Source: Willaertia magna
Taxonomy: Eukaryota > Heterolobosea > Eutetramitea > Acrasida > Naegleriidae
DNA length: 64,000 bases
Reading direction: 5' to 3'
Assembly (NCBI GenBank): GCA_902984215.1
Contig: CADWAF010001523.1
Location: 29,433 to 93,432, forward strand
The notes below the pieces were generated by a model. It made no database searches, was not told the origin of the DNA, and worked only from the letters and a program-made list of their open reading frames with translations. Below, piece by piece: positions 55,510 to 64,000 of this stretch. A program made the position numbers and the translations under genes. Position 1 is the first letter of the stretch, and the number at the start of each line of letters is the position of its first letter.

Positions 55510-57831
55510 ATGTCTCATCAGCCTTTACCTACACGATTGGACTTGATGAAAACTAGTTCAGTGGCTTCGAATTGTTTGAAGATATTTCCTTTGGGGAAAA
55601 GGCAAACACAAAAAGTTGTTATCGGTGATGCGGATGGGGTGATGCATACCTTTTCAATTAAGAGAGGATCTGTTAACGTATGTATTTTAAGAAAATTTAA
55701 ATCCTTAAAATATAAAGACTTCTTTTAAATCTTTGCCTCATATTAAACCGATCAAAGGAGTAGAATTATTTAATAATAAGGCGTTTTTTGTTTATGGGCA
55801 AACAGTTAAGGGTATAACAAAGAAGGGGAAAGAATTTTACAGATTGGACAGCAATATTTCCGAGGATGCTAGTGGAATGACAATTTCTGTACCAAATCTT
55901 TGGCTTAACGGTCAATATGTTTTGTATCACTATGTAGATTCAGAGGAACGAGGATTTTATATGTCTCCTGGTTAGTACTAATTTATAGTTGATTATTAAT
56001 TGTTTCATTAGATAGAATTAATGTTGTTATACCTTACTTTGAAGAGAAGGATAAAACTAAGGCCATTCTTGGCTGTCAAGATAGAAAGATAAGAATAGTA
56101 TCTGACTCTGAATGTATTTCTCAATTTGTTACAGAAGGGGCTGTTTCCTCCTTACTCACAACGAATGACTCTATTATTTATGGTACTGAATCAGGATTAG
56201 TGTCTGCACTTTCACTTAAGGGAAATACAACAGTCAAAACGTTTGACATTAATGGATTGGAACGAGGAATAGTTAATGAAATGTTATTGCATGATATAAA
56301 TGGAGATGGCGTAAAAGAGTTAATAGTGGGAAGGAATGATGGTACATTGGAAGCATTCTCATTTATTAATCCTACTCAACCAATACGATTATTCAAAAAA
56401 TTAATTGAGGAAAGTATTAGTGGTATAACGGCAGGTAAACTAGTAGCCCCTGATGGTGAAGATGTATTGGTGTCAACATTTAGTGGTAAAGTTATTGCCT
56501 TCACAAACAATCAGTACACCAATGAAGATAACAATTTACTTTCTAAGATTAATATTTTAGAAGATAAAAAGAAGGTAGTAGGTCTAAGCAAAGCTCAAAG
56601 AATTCAAAACTTACAGAAAGAAATAGAATCATCTGAGGAAAAATTAGTGAGGATAAAAAATAACTATGTGAAAATATCAAGTGAGGTTGTTGCTGTACAT
56701 TGCCAATATGAAACAATATCCTCTTTCATTTTAGATTCAAAGGAGGCATTCTATAGATTGTCCTTAGAGTCAGATGTTCATTTGGATACGATTGTCTTAA
56801 GAGCTGATGTACCTATGGAATTTTTAGAAGCTTCTGGTGATAACAATGTAATAGTTAGTGTTGTACCTGTAGATGAAAAAAAGGATCTGGTGAGCAAATT
56901 TTTGTCAACATTCAGGTTTATTGACTCATGCAAAAGAATAGATATTTTAGTAAGTAAAACATACTTGATTATCCCTTACACAATTAGTTACGTACATTTG
57001 AGGGAAAGTACGGAACTTTGGAAGCATATGTTATTCCTCGTTTGAATCCAAAAATATCTAAAGTTTACTCGTACGGTATAAAACCATTGTCCCTTCATGA
57101 ACGGGTACACGAGGAAGAAAGACCATCATTGTCAATAGAGAGTAGACCAATGAATAAGCTCCTTATCACAGGTTCTTTTTCTTTGGCAGAAATTCATTCG
57201 TGGATATCTTTGTGTATTGAAGGTATTCCTGAAAAGTAAGTTTAATTTTCTTTTGGTAGATTCTTTTAATTGTATTAGAATTACTGAAGATGACATGGTT
57301 TACACTTTTCAATCTACTTTCCAACAAACAGTTTTGGTAATTAAACTTAAGAGAGGTGAGGCCATAATGGAATCTGATAATCTTACAGCTATATCAGTTA
57401 TTGAAGAGATTTTAACAAAGACAGCAACAGATAGAAAGGTTAAAGTAAATGTTTCTTTTGAGGTGAATGACAGCTCCTTTGCTCACGCACTGACTTTATT
57501 GTATCCAAAATTAGAATTTTTATTGAAATTAAATGAGAGAGTTAAATTGATAGATGCCCTTAAAGAAATTCAATTACAGGAAGAAGACATTTCTTTCCTT
57601 TCCAGAGAATATAAGGAAATTTTGGAAAACTCTGAAAGTATTATTGAGGAATCTAAGAAACAAAGTAGAAAATTAGATTTTCTTAATGGGATAGTAATTA
57701 GGCTTTTCCATGATTGTCTGAAATTCAAAAGAAGAAATATTCAAAATTATTTACCAACATTTAAACAAATGCTAGAAACTAAAAGTTATAATTTGGAAAA
57801 ACTGATCAATGCATTTATACAAATTAAATAA
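55510..57831 (+). CDS. BBS7: Bardet-Biedl syndrome protein 7 (BBSome subunit)
   Basis: Five exons (55510-55677, 55718-55970, 56012-56949, 56988-57235, 57279-57831) splice in frame to 719 residues, close to animal BBS7. Matching blocks include QKVVIGDADGVMHTF, FKSLPHIKPIKGVELF, GITKKGKEFYRLDSN, LGCQDRKIRIV, DINGDGVKELIVGRNDGTLEAF, EGKYGTLEAYVIPRLNP, IKPLSLHERVH and RPMNKLLITGSFSLAEIHSW. BBS7 is a beta-propeller subunit of the BBSome, which moves membrane cargo in cilia. The intron after exon 2 has a GTTAGT donor, the only one of its kind here. The stop is 4 bases from the next gene's stop. Confidence 0.96.
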
Positions 57832-57835
57832 ATAT

Positions 57836-58895
57836 TTAATTGAACCATGAATTAATTGCAACTTGTTCAATAAAATCACAAACATCTGATAAATTGACTA
57901 CATTAGTTACTACAATCAAAAGTTCAAGATCACTTTCGAATCCAGATTTTGCTTCGAAAGTGTAAATCAAACAAGCTGCATTACCTCTCTCAGATTTCTT
58001 ACAAATAACTTCTGCTCTTGGGAATTTACCTTTACAAAATGTAGAAGAGATGTCATTATTATATTTTTCTTTCATAGAAGTCCCTGACAATGTTAACATT
58101 CCAGAAAGTGATAAGGTAATAATTGATTTCATTCCATAAGAGATACCCTCATTAACAACATATTTCAACTGGAAAGCTGGATTTTTCTTATGTTCACTTT
58201 CTACCAAATCGTAAATGTGGTAAGGTGAGTAAAATTCATTCTTGTCCTTATGGAAGAATTGAGGTAATTTAATACTATTTGTAGTCTTTGTTCCAGGTTT
58301 AATATTAATACTATCCCATGGTTCTGACAATCTATCATTACCATAATTTGAAGAATGAAACTTGACGGTAATCAATAATTGACCTCCTTCATTAATTGGT
58401 AATTTAAAGGATTTTTCATATGATTCTGATATAGAAGCTTTATAATCAGCATAAATTACAGTAATCGAAGATTTTCCAATGTATTCATTCTATAGAAATT
58501 TGTTAATGTTAAGCGAGTAACGGTAATTTCACACTTACCTTAGAGAAACGATTCCAATCGAATAGTTCAAAATTGTAGGTTACTTGTTCTTGACCTGGTT
58601 TAAAAGTCATGTGAAAGAATGACTCTTTTACCCAGAAAGGATTAACAGTCTTTTTTACTACTTCAGTTTTATATACTTCTTCTCCGGTAGTGCTAGTGAC
58701 AACAACAAAAGCTTTTGGAAATGGTTACGTTTTATTATTGTGTTAATTTGTGAATTACTTACGGTCTGAAGTATCACCTCTATCACAAGCTTTTAAATCT
58801 TCAGCTCCTACAATTTTAAATTCAAGAACATCATAAACATCAAAGGTGGTTTTTGCGTCAAAAGTATCCATGTATTCCCCTAGTACTGAAGCCAT
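57836..58895 (-). CDS. C2-domain protein
   Basis: Three exons (58763-58895, 58539-58711, 57836-58489) splice to 319 residues. A C2 domain occupies about 20-135: LEFKIVGAEDLKACDRGDTSDPFVVV, KTVNPFWVKESF and FELFDWNRFSKNEYIGKSSI. The loop acids D-x-x-D-x-x-D-P are present, while the third loop has D-W-N-R, so calcium binding may be weak or partial. The C-terminal about 180 residues (LLIVVTNVVNLSDVCDFIEQVAI near the end) look like a copine-type or VWA-like remnant only at the edge, and I do not assign them. A lipid-binding adaptor is plausible. Confidence 0.72.
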
Positions 58896-59109
58896 TTTTA
58901 CTGAGTTTTGAAAGATATCTTTTTGAAAAGGTATCCATTGGTAAGCTTACCAAATTGTAAGGCCATTTTGGAAATGTTTTAGACGTTATGTTCGCTTGGA
59001 CACCGCAAAAAACGGAATGAATTTTTACAATACTGACATGACTAGAAAATAAAACATTTAATTTTTACAAAATTGTTTATTACAACAAGCATTAGTTATT
59101 TGTTTAAAT

Positions 59110-60228
59110 TTAAAATAATATACCCTTTCCTAAACCAAAGATATATTGTGGTGGAACTGGAATTCCTTTATAACCTAATTCTTTTGCTGCTTTAAATGGC
59201 CAATATGGTTCCCTTAATGATTCTCTACCAAGTAAAACTAAATCTGCTAATCCTTGCTCAATAATTTCATTTGCTTTCTTTGGGTCTGTTATCATACCAA
59301 CAGCACCAGTTGATATCTCTGCTTCTTTCCTTACCTTTTCTGCATAAGGCACTTGATAATGAGTGAATGGATTATGTTTAGCAGGTACATTACCACCTGA
59401 ACTACAATCAATTAAATCAACACCTACATTCTTTAAAAGCTTTGCAAGATTAACAGTATCCTCAATAGTCCAACCATCTTCAACTAAATCGCTAGAAGAT
59501 AAACGTACAAATAAAGGCATCTCTTCTGGAATGTTAGCTCTTATACCTTTTGCAATTTCAGTAATTAATCTAGTTCTATTCTCAAAAGATCCACCATACT
59601 TATCAGTTCTAACATTTGATTTAGGTGAATAAAAATTATGAAGTAAATAACCATGAGCACCATGAATTTCAATAACATCAAAACCAGCCTTAACAGCTCT
59701 CTTTGCTGAATCTATCCACTTTTGTATTATCCCTTCAATCTCTTCTATAGTCATCTCTTTTGGAGTTTTATGTTTATCATCATAAGGAATTGGAGAAGGT
59801 CCTATAACATCCCATCCTCCCTCATTATTAGGAATAGCTTCCCTTCCGAATGATTCCCATAATCTATGAGTACTTCCTTTTCTTCCACTATGTGCAATTT
59901 GAATAGCAATATGAGCTTTTTGTTCATGAGCAAAGTCTGTTATTAATTTTAATATTTCAATTTGTTCATCATTCCATAAGCCTAGGTCATTAGGTGAGAT
60001 ACGACCTTCCGGTGAGACTGCGGTAGCTTCTACAATAAATAAACCTGCACCTCCAATAATTCTACTTCCGATATGTTGAATATGAAAAGCATTAGCTTTA
60101 CCATCCTTTGCACTGTACATACACATTGGTGAGATAGTTATTCTATTATTTAAAGTTACCCCACGAATTGTTAAAGGGGTAAACAATGCTGGTACGTTAG
60201 TTTCTGTTTGTTGTTGTTGTGAAGCCAT
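59110..60228 (-). CDS. Old Yellow Enzyme family NADH:flavin oxidoreductase (YqjM-like)
   Basis: The CDS is 372 residues from the first ATG at 60228. A longer open frame to 60297 would need a GTG start. The FMN/NADPH TIM-barrel has the YqjM-type core: LFTPLTIRG...NNRITISPMCMYS with the flavin-tuning Cys, IQLAHSGRKG (IQIAHSGRKG here), EIHGAHGYLLHNFYSP with the substrate His pair, and GRESLREPYWPFKAAKELG. These enzymes reduce activated alkenes. The YqjM class is mainly bacterial, so an old transfer is plausible, but codon use looks native. No signal peptide or intron is evident. Confidence 0.9.
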   Translation of the reverse strand: MASQQQQTETNVPALFTPLTIRGVTLNNRITISPMCMYSAKDGKANAFHIQHIGSRIIGGAGLFIVEATAVSPEGRISPNDLGLWNDEQIEILKLITDFAHEQKAHIAIQIAHSGRKGSTHRLWESFGREAIPNNEGGWDVIGPSPIPYDDKHKTPKEMTIEEIEGIIQKWIDSAKRAVKAGFDVIEIHGAHGYLLHNFYSPKSNVRTDKYGGSFENRTRLITEIAKGIRANIPEEMPLFVRLSSSDLVEDGWTIEDTVNLAKLLKNVGVDLIDCSSGGNVPAKHNPFTHYQVPYAEKVRKEAEISTGAVGMITDPKKANEIIEQGLADLVLLGRESLREPYWPFKAAKELGYKGIPVPPQYIFGLGKGILF

Positions 60229-60354
60229 CTGTTTATTTTGATTTCTTTTTTTTATGTTGACAACTGCTCGGAATTTATTAAATACTGTGTTCCACACGGA
60301 TTTTAAATTGTTTGTGCATCCTATGTATAATTATAATTGAAAGTTTTGAAAAGA

Positions 60355-60508
60355 ATGAATTATATGAAGCAAGCTTTAGTGATTAAGTATAATGTTGCAT
60401 TAGGAATGGCGATTATTACATATTTTATATTTTGGTGCATTTTTAGTTTTTTCTTTTCGATTACAACGTTGGTATTTCCCTGAATTTCTTGCAGATGGTG
60501 GATTTTAA
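60355..60508 (+). CDS. Frame-broken small hydrophobic ORF (50 codons)
   Basis: Reading ATG at 60355 gives MNYMKQALVIKYNVALGMA, a hydrophobic helix and a TGA stop at 60481. If one T in the run at 60430-60433 is skipped, the frame continues as GAFLVFSFRLQRWYFPEF and ends LADGGF with TAA at 60506-60508. The conserved-looking LQRWYFPEF segment and membrane helix suggest a real small membrane protein interrupted by one extra base (sequencing error, true frameshift or programmed shift). No family is recognised. Confidence 0.4.
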
Positions 60509-60613
60509 AAAAAAATTTAAAACAAAAAATTTAAATTGAACTGCCACCAACAAAATAATTTCCGAAAGTATATTATTTTCATAATAATTTAAAAACAACA
60601 ATTTATAACTGGC

Positions 60614-61918
60614 ATGTCAGCGATTGAAAAATTACCTGAAATAGTTAAATCCATTCAATCAAGTGAAATAAATAAACGATTAGATGGTGTCACGGCACTT
60701 AGAAAATTATTAAGTTTAGAACAAAAACCACCTATCGATGAAGTTTTACAAAGTGGTGTACTACCAATTTTAATTCACTTCCTAGAGTACAATGATATTG
60801 CATCTTTACAATTTGAAAGTCTTTGGTCAATCTCAAATATTGCGTCAGGCACATCAGTCCATACAGAATCAGTTGTTAGAGCAAATGCCGTTCCAATAAT
60901 AATTAAATTATTAAACTCCCCATCTGATGATGTAGTTGAACAATCTATTTGGGCATTAGGAAATATAGCTGGTGATTCTGCAAAATGTAGAGATTATGTT
61001 TTACAAATGGGAGCAATGTCACCATTATTAAATGTTATTAACAAACAACCAAAAATTTTTACATTAAGAAATGCTGCTTGGACTTTATCGAATTTATTTC
61101 GTGGTAAACCAATTCCTGACAGTAATTTAGTTAATGTAGCACTTCCTACTTTGGTGCAATTATTAAATAATGATGACGAAAATATAGTTGCTGACGCTGC
61201 TTGGGGTCTTTCTTATTATTCAGATGGACCATATATTAGAATTCAAGAAGTAATTGATTGTGGTGTTTGTAAAAGATTGGCGACATTACTGACACATCAA
61301 AATAATTCAATAGTGACACCTGTTTTAAGAACTATTGGAAATATTGCAACTGGTGATGATTTACAAACTCAAAATATTGTAAATGATACCGTTTTAAATA
61401 GTTTATTACAATTATTGACAAATAAAAAGGCTTCCATAAGAAAAGAAGCATGTTGGACAATTTCAAATATTGTAGCGGGTGGAAATAGGCAACAAATACA
61501 ATCAGTAATTGATGCAAAGATAATACCTGAGATAGTTTCAATAATTTCTAATGAAAATGAAGATATCAGTGTTATAAAAGAAGCAATGTGGGTAATGAAT
61601 AATTTATTTGCAAGTGGAATTAAAGACTACATTAATTACGCTATTATAAATTTAGAATGTATATTACCAATTGTTAATTTATTAGATAATTGTACAGATT
61701 TCAAACTATTAAATGTAATACTGGATGCACTTGTATGTCTATTAGGTTTAGGAGAGAGCTTTAGAGATGACCATTCTATTAATCCATATATAGAATGTAT
61801 TGAATGTTGTGATGGATTTGAAAAGGTTAGATTATATTCTAATCATTTTAATATTACTATCGTTGAACATGTAAATGAAATATTGCATTACAAGAATGAA
61901 ATGGATTTAGATTGGTAG
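60614..61918 (+). CDS. Importin-alpha-like ARM-repeat protein lacking the IBB domain
   Basis: The protein is 434 residues in a single exon. It begins directly with the first ARM repeats (LPEIVKSIQSSEINKRL...LLSLEQKPPIDEVLQSGVLP) and continues with SIWALGNIAGDSAKCRDYVL, RNAAWTLSNLFRGKPIP, AAWGLSYYSDG, RTIGNIATGDDLQTQ and EACWTISNIVAGG, the classical NLS-binding W-x3-N ladder. The basic N-terminal importin-beta-binding segment of about 60 residues is absent. No upstream exon fits in the 105 bases between the preceding ORF and this ATG. An IBB-less paralogue could bind NLS cargo without importin beta. Confidence 0.88.
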   Translation: MSAIEKLPEIVKSIQSSEINKRLDGVTALRKLLSLEQKPPIDEVLQSGVLPILIHFLEYNDIASLQFESLWSISNIASGTSVHTESVVRANAVPIIIKLLNSPSDDVVEQSIWALGNIAGDSAKCRDYVLQMGAMSPLLNVINKQPKIFTLRNAAWTLSNLFRGKPIPDSNLVNVALPTLVQLLNNDDENIVADAAWGLSYYSDGPYIRIQEVIDCGVCKRLATLLTHQNNSIVTPVLRTIGNIATGDDLQTQNIVNDTVLNSLLQLLTNKKASIRKEACWTISNIVAGGNRQQIQSVIDAKIIPEIVSIISNENEDISVIKEAMWVMNNLFASGIKDYINYAIINLECILPIVNLLDNCTDFKLLNVILDALVCLLGLGESFRDDHSINPYIECIECCDGFEKVRLYSNHFNITIVEHVNEILHYKNEMDLDW

Positions 61919-64000
61919 TGTTTTGCTTTTTGTAATTTTAATAAACCTGTATGACTCTTTCGATAGTGAAATTATAATTTTATTTTAACTGTATACAGTT
62001 TTTTATATAGTTTTTTATATAGTTTTTTAAAAAAAAATTGAATTACTACGATAAAAATAGATATTTAGAAAAAAATTCATTGTATTTCATTTTTTATTTA
62101 AATTAGTTTTTAAATAATCTTTTTTACAATATTTTCTAATAATAATATTATAAACAATAATAATAAGAAAGATAAAAGTAAATTAAATATAATAATATTT
62201 AATAATATTAATAAATTTTTTTACTTAATAAAATCATTTAAATTTTTTATTACTTTAATAATTAACATTACATTAATATTTAAAAAATAGCTAATGTTTT
62301 TAATGAATTAAAAAAAATAATTATTAATAATTAATTTTTTTACTTTTAATAAAAAATTTATTAACAAAATTTAATAAATTATTTTTTTATTAATATATAT
62401 TTATTATTTATATTATTTATAAATTTATTGTTTTTAAAAATTTTATTTATAATATAATTATTAATGATAAATAAATAATTTTTATTTTCTTTTTATATTT
62501 TTTATTATGATATTTATTTTATTTTTAATTTTTTTTTAATTATTATTTATTTTTTAATATATCAATATTTTAAATAATTATATTTACTTTTATATTATTG
62601 AGATATATATTTTTAAAATAATAATATATTTTTAATTTTATTTTATTATATACTTTTAAATAACTTTTATTATTTACAATAATATTAAAATTAAAATAAA
62701 AAAACTAAAAAATTTTAAAATAATTTAAATATTTTTAAAGTGTATATTTATAAATTATTTAAATTATTTTTTAATTTATATCATTATTTGAAATATAATA
62801 ATATTAAATAATAAAATTTAAAATATATTCATTATTTTTTTTATAATAATTATAATTATTATATTAAATTTATTGTGTAATAAAAATTATTTATAGTTTT
62901 TATTAAAAAATAATAAATTTATATTTAAAATTTATAATTATTAATGTTTTTTCTTTAAATAATTTTTTATTTTATTATATATTATTTTAATATTTGTAAA
63001 TATTTTTAAATTTATCAATTTTTTCTATTTTATTTAATTTATTTTTAAATTTTATATATTTTATATAATTATTATTTTATGATATAATTAATTTAATTTA
63101 AAATAATTTATATAATTTTATATGTTTTACATGAAAAAAATGAAATAAAAAAAATTATAATAATATAACATTACATTATAAATAAAAATTTTTTTATTTA
63201 TAATTTTATAACTTAAAAATTTCAAAAAAAAACATTTTTTAATAATAAACAACATAATATATTTTTTTAGTCTCAACAAAATGATAGAGAAGAGAAAAAA
63301 ATAATAATAAGAGAAAAAGTAAAAAAATAAAAAAAATTTAAATAAACTATAAAGTAATTAAATGAAAATATTTATATTTATTAATTATTTAACAGTAACA
63401 TTTAAATAAAAAATATTAAAAAGAAAACATATTGAAATGTTTAATGAATATATTTTAAATAAATTTTATAATTTAAAGTTTTAACTAAAAAATAATATAA
63501 GATATCCTAATATAAATAAATAAAAAAATTAATATTACAAAATAATAATATATAATAAAAGCTCAACTTAGTAGTTCCATAGTTTTTTTAAGAAAAAAAA
63601 ATAAGAATTTTTTTACAAAAATTTACAAAATCTGTATAGTTAACTATATAATTTATATTTTTTAAAAAATATTACTTTTGTATAAAACACCTTTTTAAAA
63701 AAAATTAAAAATTAAAATTGTTTCAAAAAGTATATAAATTTATACTTTTTTATTATTGTTTAAAGAAATTATTTTTTATTCAAATAAAGTATCTACAATA
63801 TTTGTTTAATCTTTTTTGCTTAATTTTATCTGTAAAGTACTTGTAATTATTGTTAATTTAAATTGAGTTCTTTTTTGTTTAAAATTATTACTATTATTTC
63901 TAAATCTTAAAAAGAAATTAAAAAAGTATAAATTTATACAGTTTTTAAATTTTTAAAAATGTGTGCAGACTTAAATTTATTGCAACAAACTTAAATTTAC
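61919..64000. other. Extremely AT-rich, gene-free block
   Basis: About 2.1 kb without any credible ORF or RNA gene. By eye roughly nine in ten bases are A or T, much higher than elsewhere in the window. Short palindromes occur: aactgtatacagtt (61988-62001), an inverted repeat aaaaagtata/tatacttttt (63726-63751) and gtataaatttatac (63926-63939). It could be a centromeric, subtelomeric or simply degenerate intergenic block. The window ends inside it. Confidence 0.6.

Noticed and set aside
60229..60297. N-terminal extension of the Old Yellow Enzyme
   Set aside because: The extra codons begin with GTG and no upstream ATG is in frame. The ATG at 60228 directly precedes the conserved core.

Overview
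The window is AT-rich eukaryotic nuclear DNA from a flagellated, amoeba-like protist. The evidence is about 35 densely packed protein genes, mostly with A-rich leaders directly before the ATG; 31 short GT-AG introns that I could place by frame and homology; many Asn and Gln homopolymers; and a mixture of flagellar genes (DRC7, BBS7) with pseudopod/actin genes (an Abi-like protein, a Rho GTPase, a membrane-anchored RhoGEF). Dictyostelids share the AT bias and poly-Asn but lack flagella. A heterolobosean amoeboflagellate (Naegleria or a lower-GC relative such as Willaertia) fits best. That assignment is an inference from gene content, not from a database match.

Layout. 1-300 is AT-rich flank, followed by a tRNA-Gly(GCC). 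0.5-6.6 kb holds two unrecognised small genes, a secreted coiled-coil/Kazal protein, a peroxisomal (SKL-ending) acyl-CoA ligase/luciferase-family enzyme and a Rho GTPase. 6.7-11.8 kb is a five-exon MED13 gene. 11.8-17.7 kb has an RCC1-repeat protein, a PB1+UBA protein (p62/NBR1-like ends) and a large Asn-rich nuclear-looking protein. 17.8-29.4 kb has a membrane LRR-RhoGEF, a TPR protein, a longin R-SNARE, a coiled-coil protein, a second RCC1 protein ending in a BTB stub, an ankyrin-TM-RING protein and an F-box protein. 30-41.5 kb has DRC7 and MCM3 sharing an 88-bp divergent promoter with E2F-like sites, then DNAJC11 and a P4-ATPase. 41.5-49 kb has a SelM/Sep15-like protein, Elongin A, an Abi-like protein carrying tandem WH2 modules, a PLGRKT/DUF2368 protein and a seven-helix membrane protein. 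49-62 kb has a p115/Uso1 tether, an SR splicing factor, an ArfGAP, BBS7, a C2-domain protein, an Old Yellow Enzyme, a frame-broken 50-codon ORF and an importin-alpha-like protein without an IBB domain. From about 62 kb to the end is roughly 2 kb of extremely AT-rich DNA without genes.

The genes do not form an operon. They are single eukaryotic units, but several themes recur: actin and membrane traffic (Rho, RhoGEF, Abi, SNARE, Uso1, ArfGAP, P4-ATPase), cilia (DRC7, BBS7), and transcription/RNA processing (MED13, Elongin A, SR protein). Convergent neighbours are separated by as little as 1-4 bases, with stop codons embedded in AATAAA-type signals. A TTTGGCG-type motif lies close upstream of several start codons. 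The best candidates for something new are the Abi-WH2 fusion with its duplicated module, the minimal PB1-UBA protein, the IBB-less importin, the frame-broken small ORF and the R-SNARE with Asn at the ionic-layer position.
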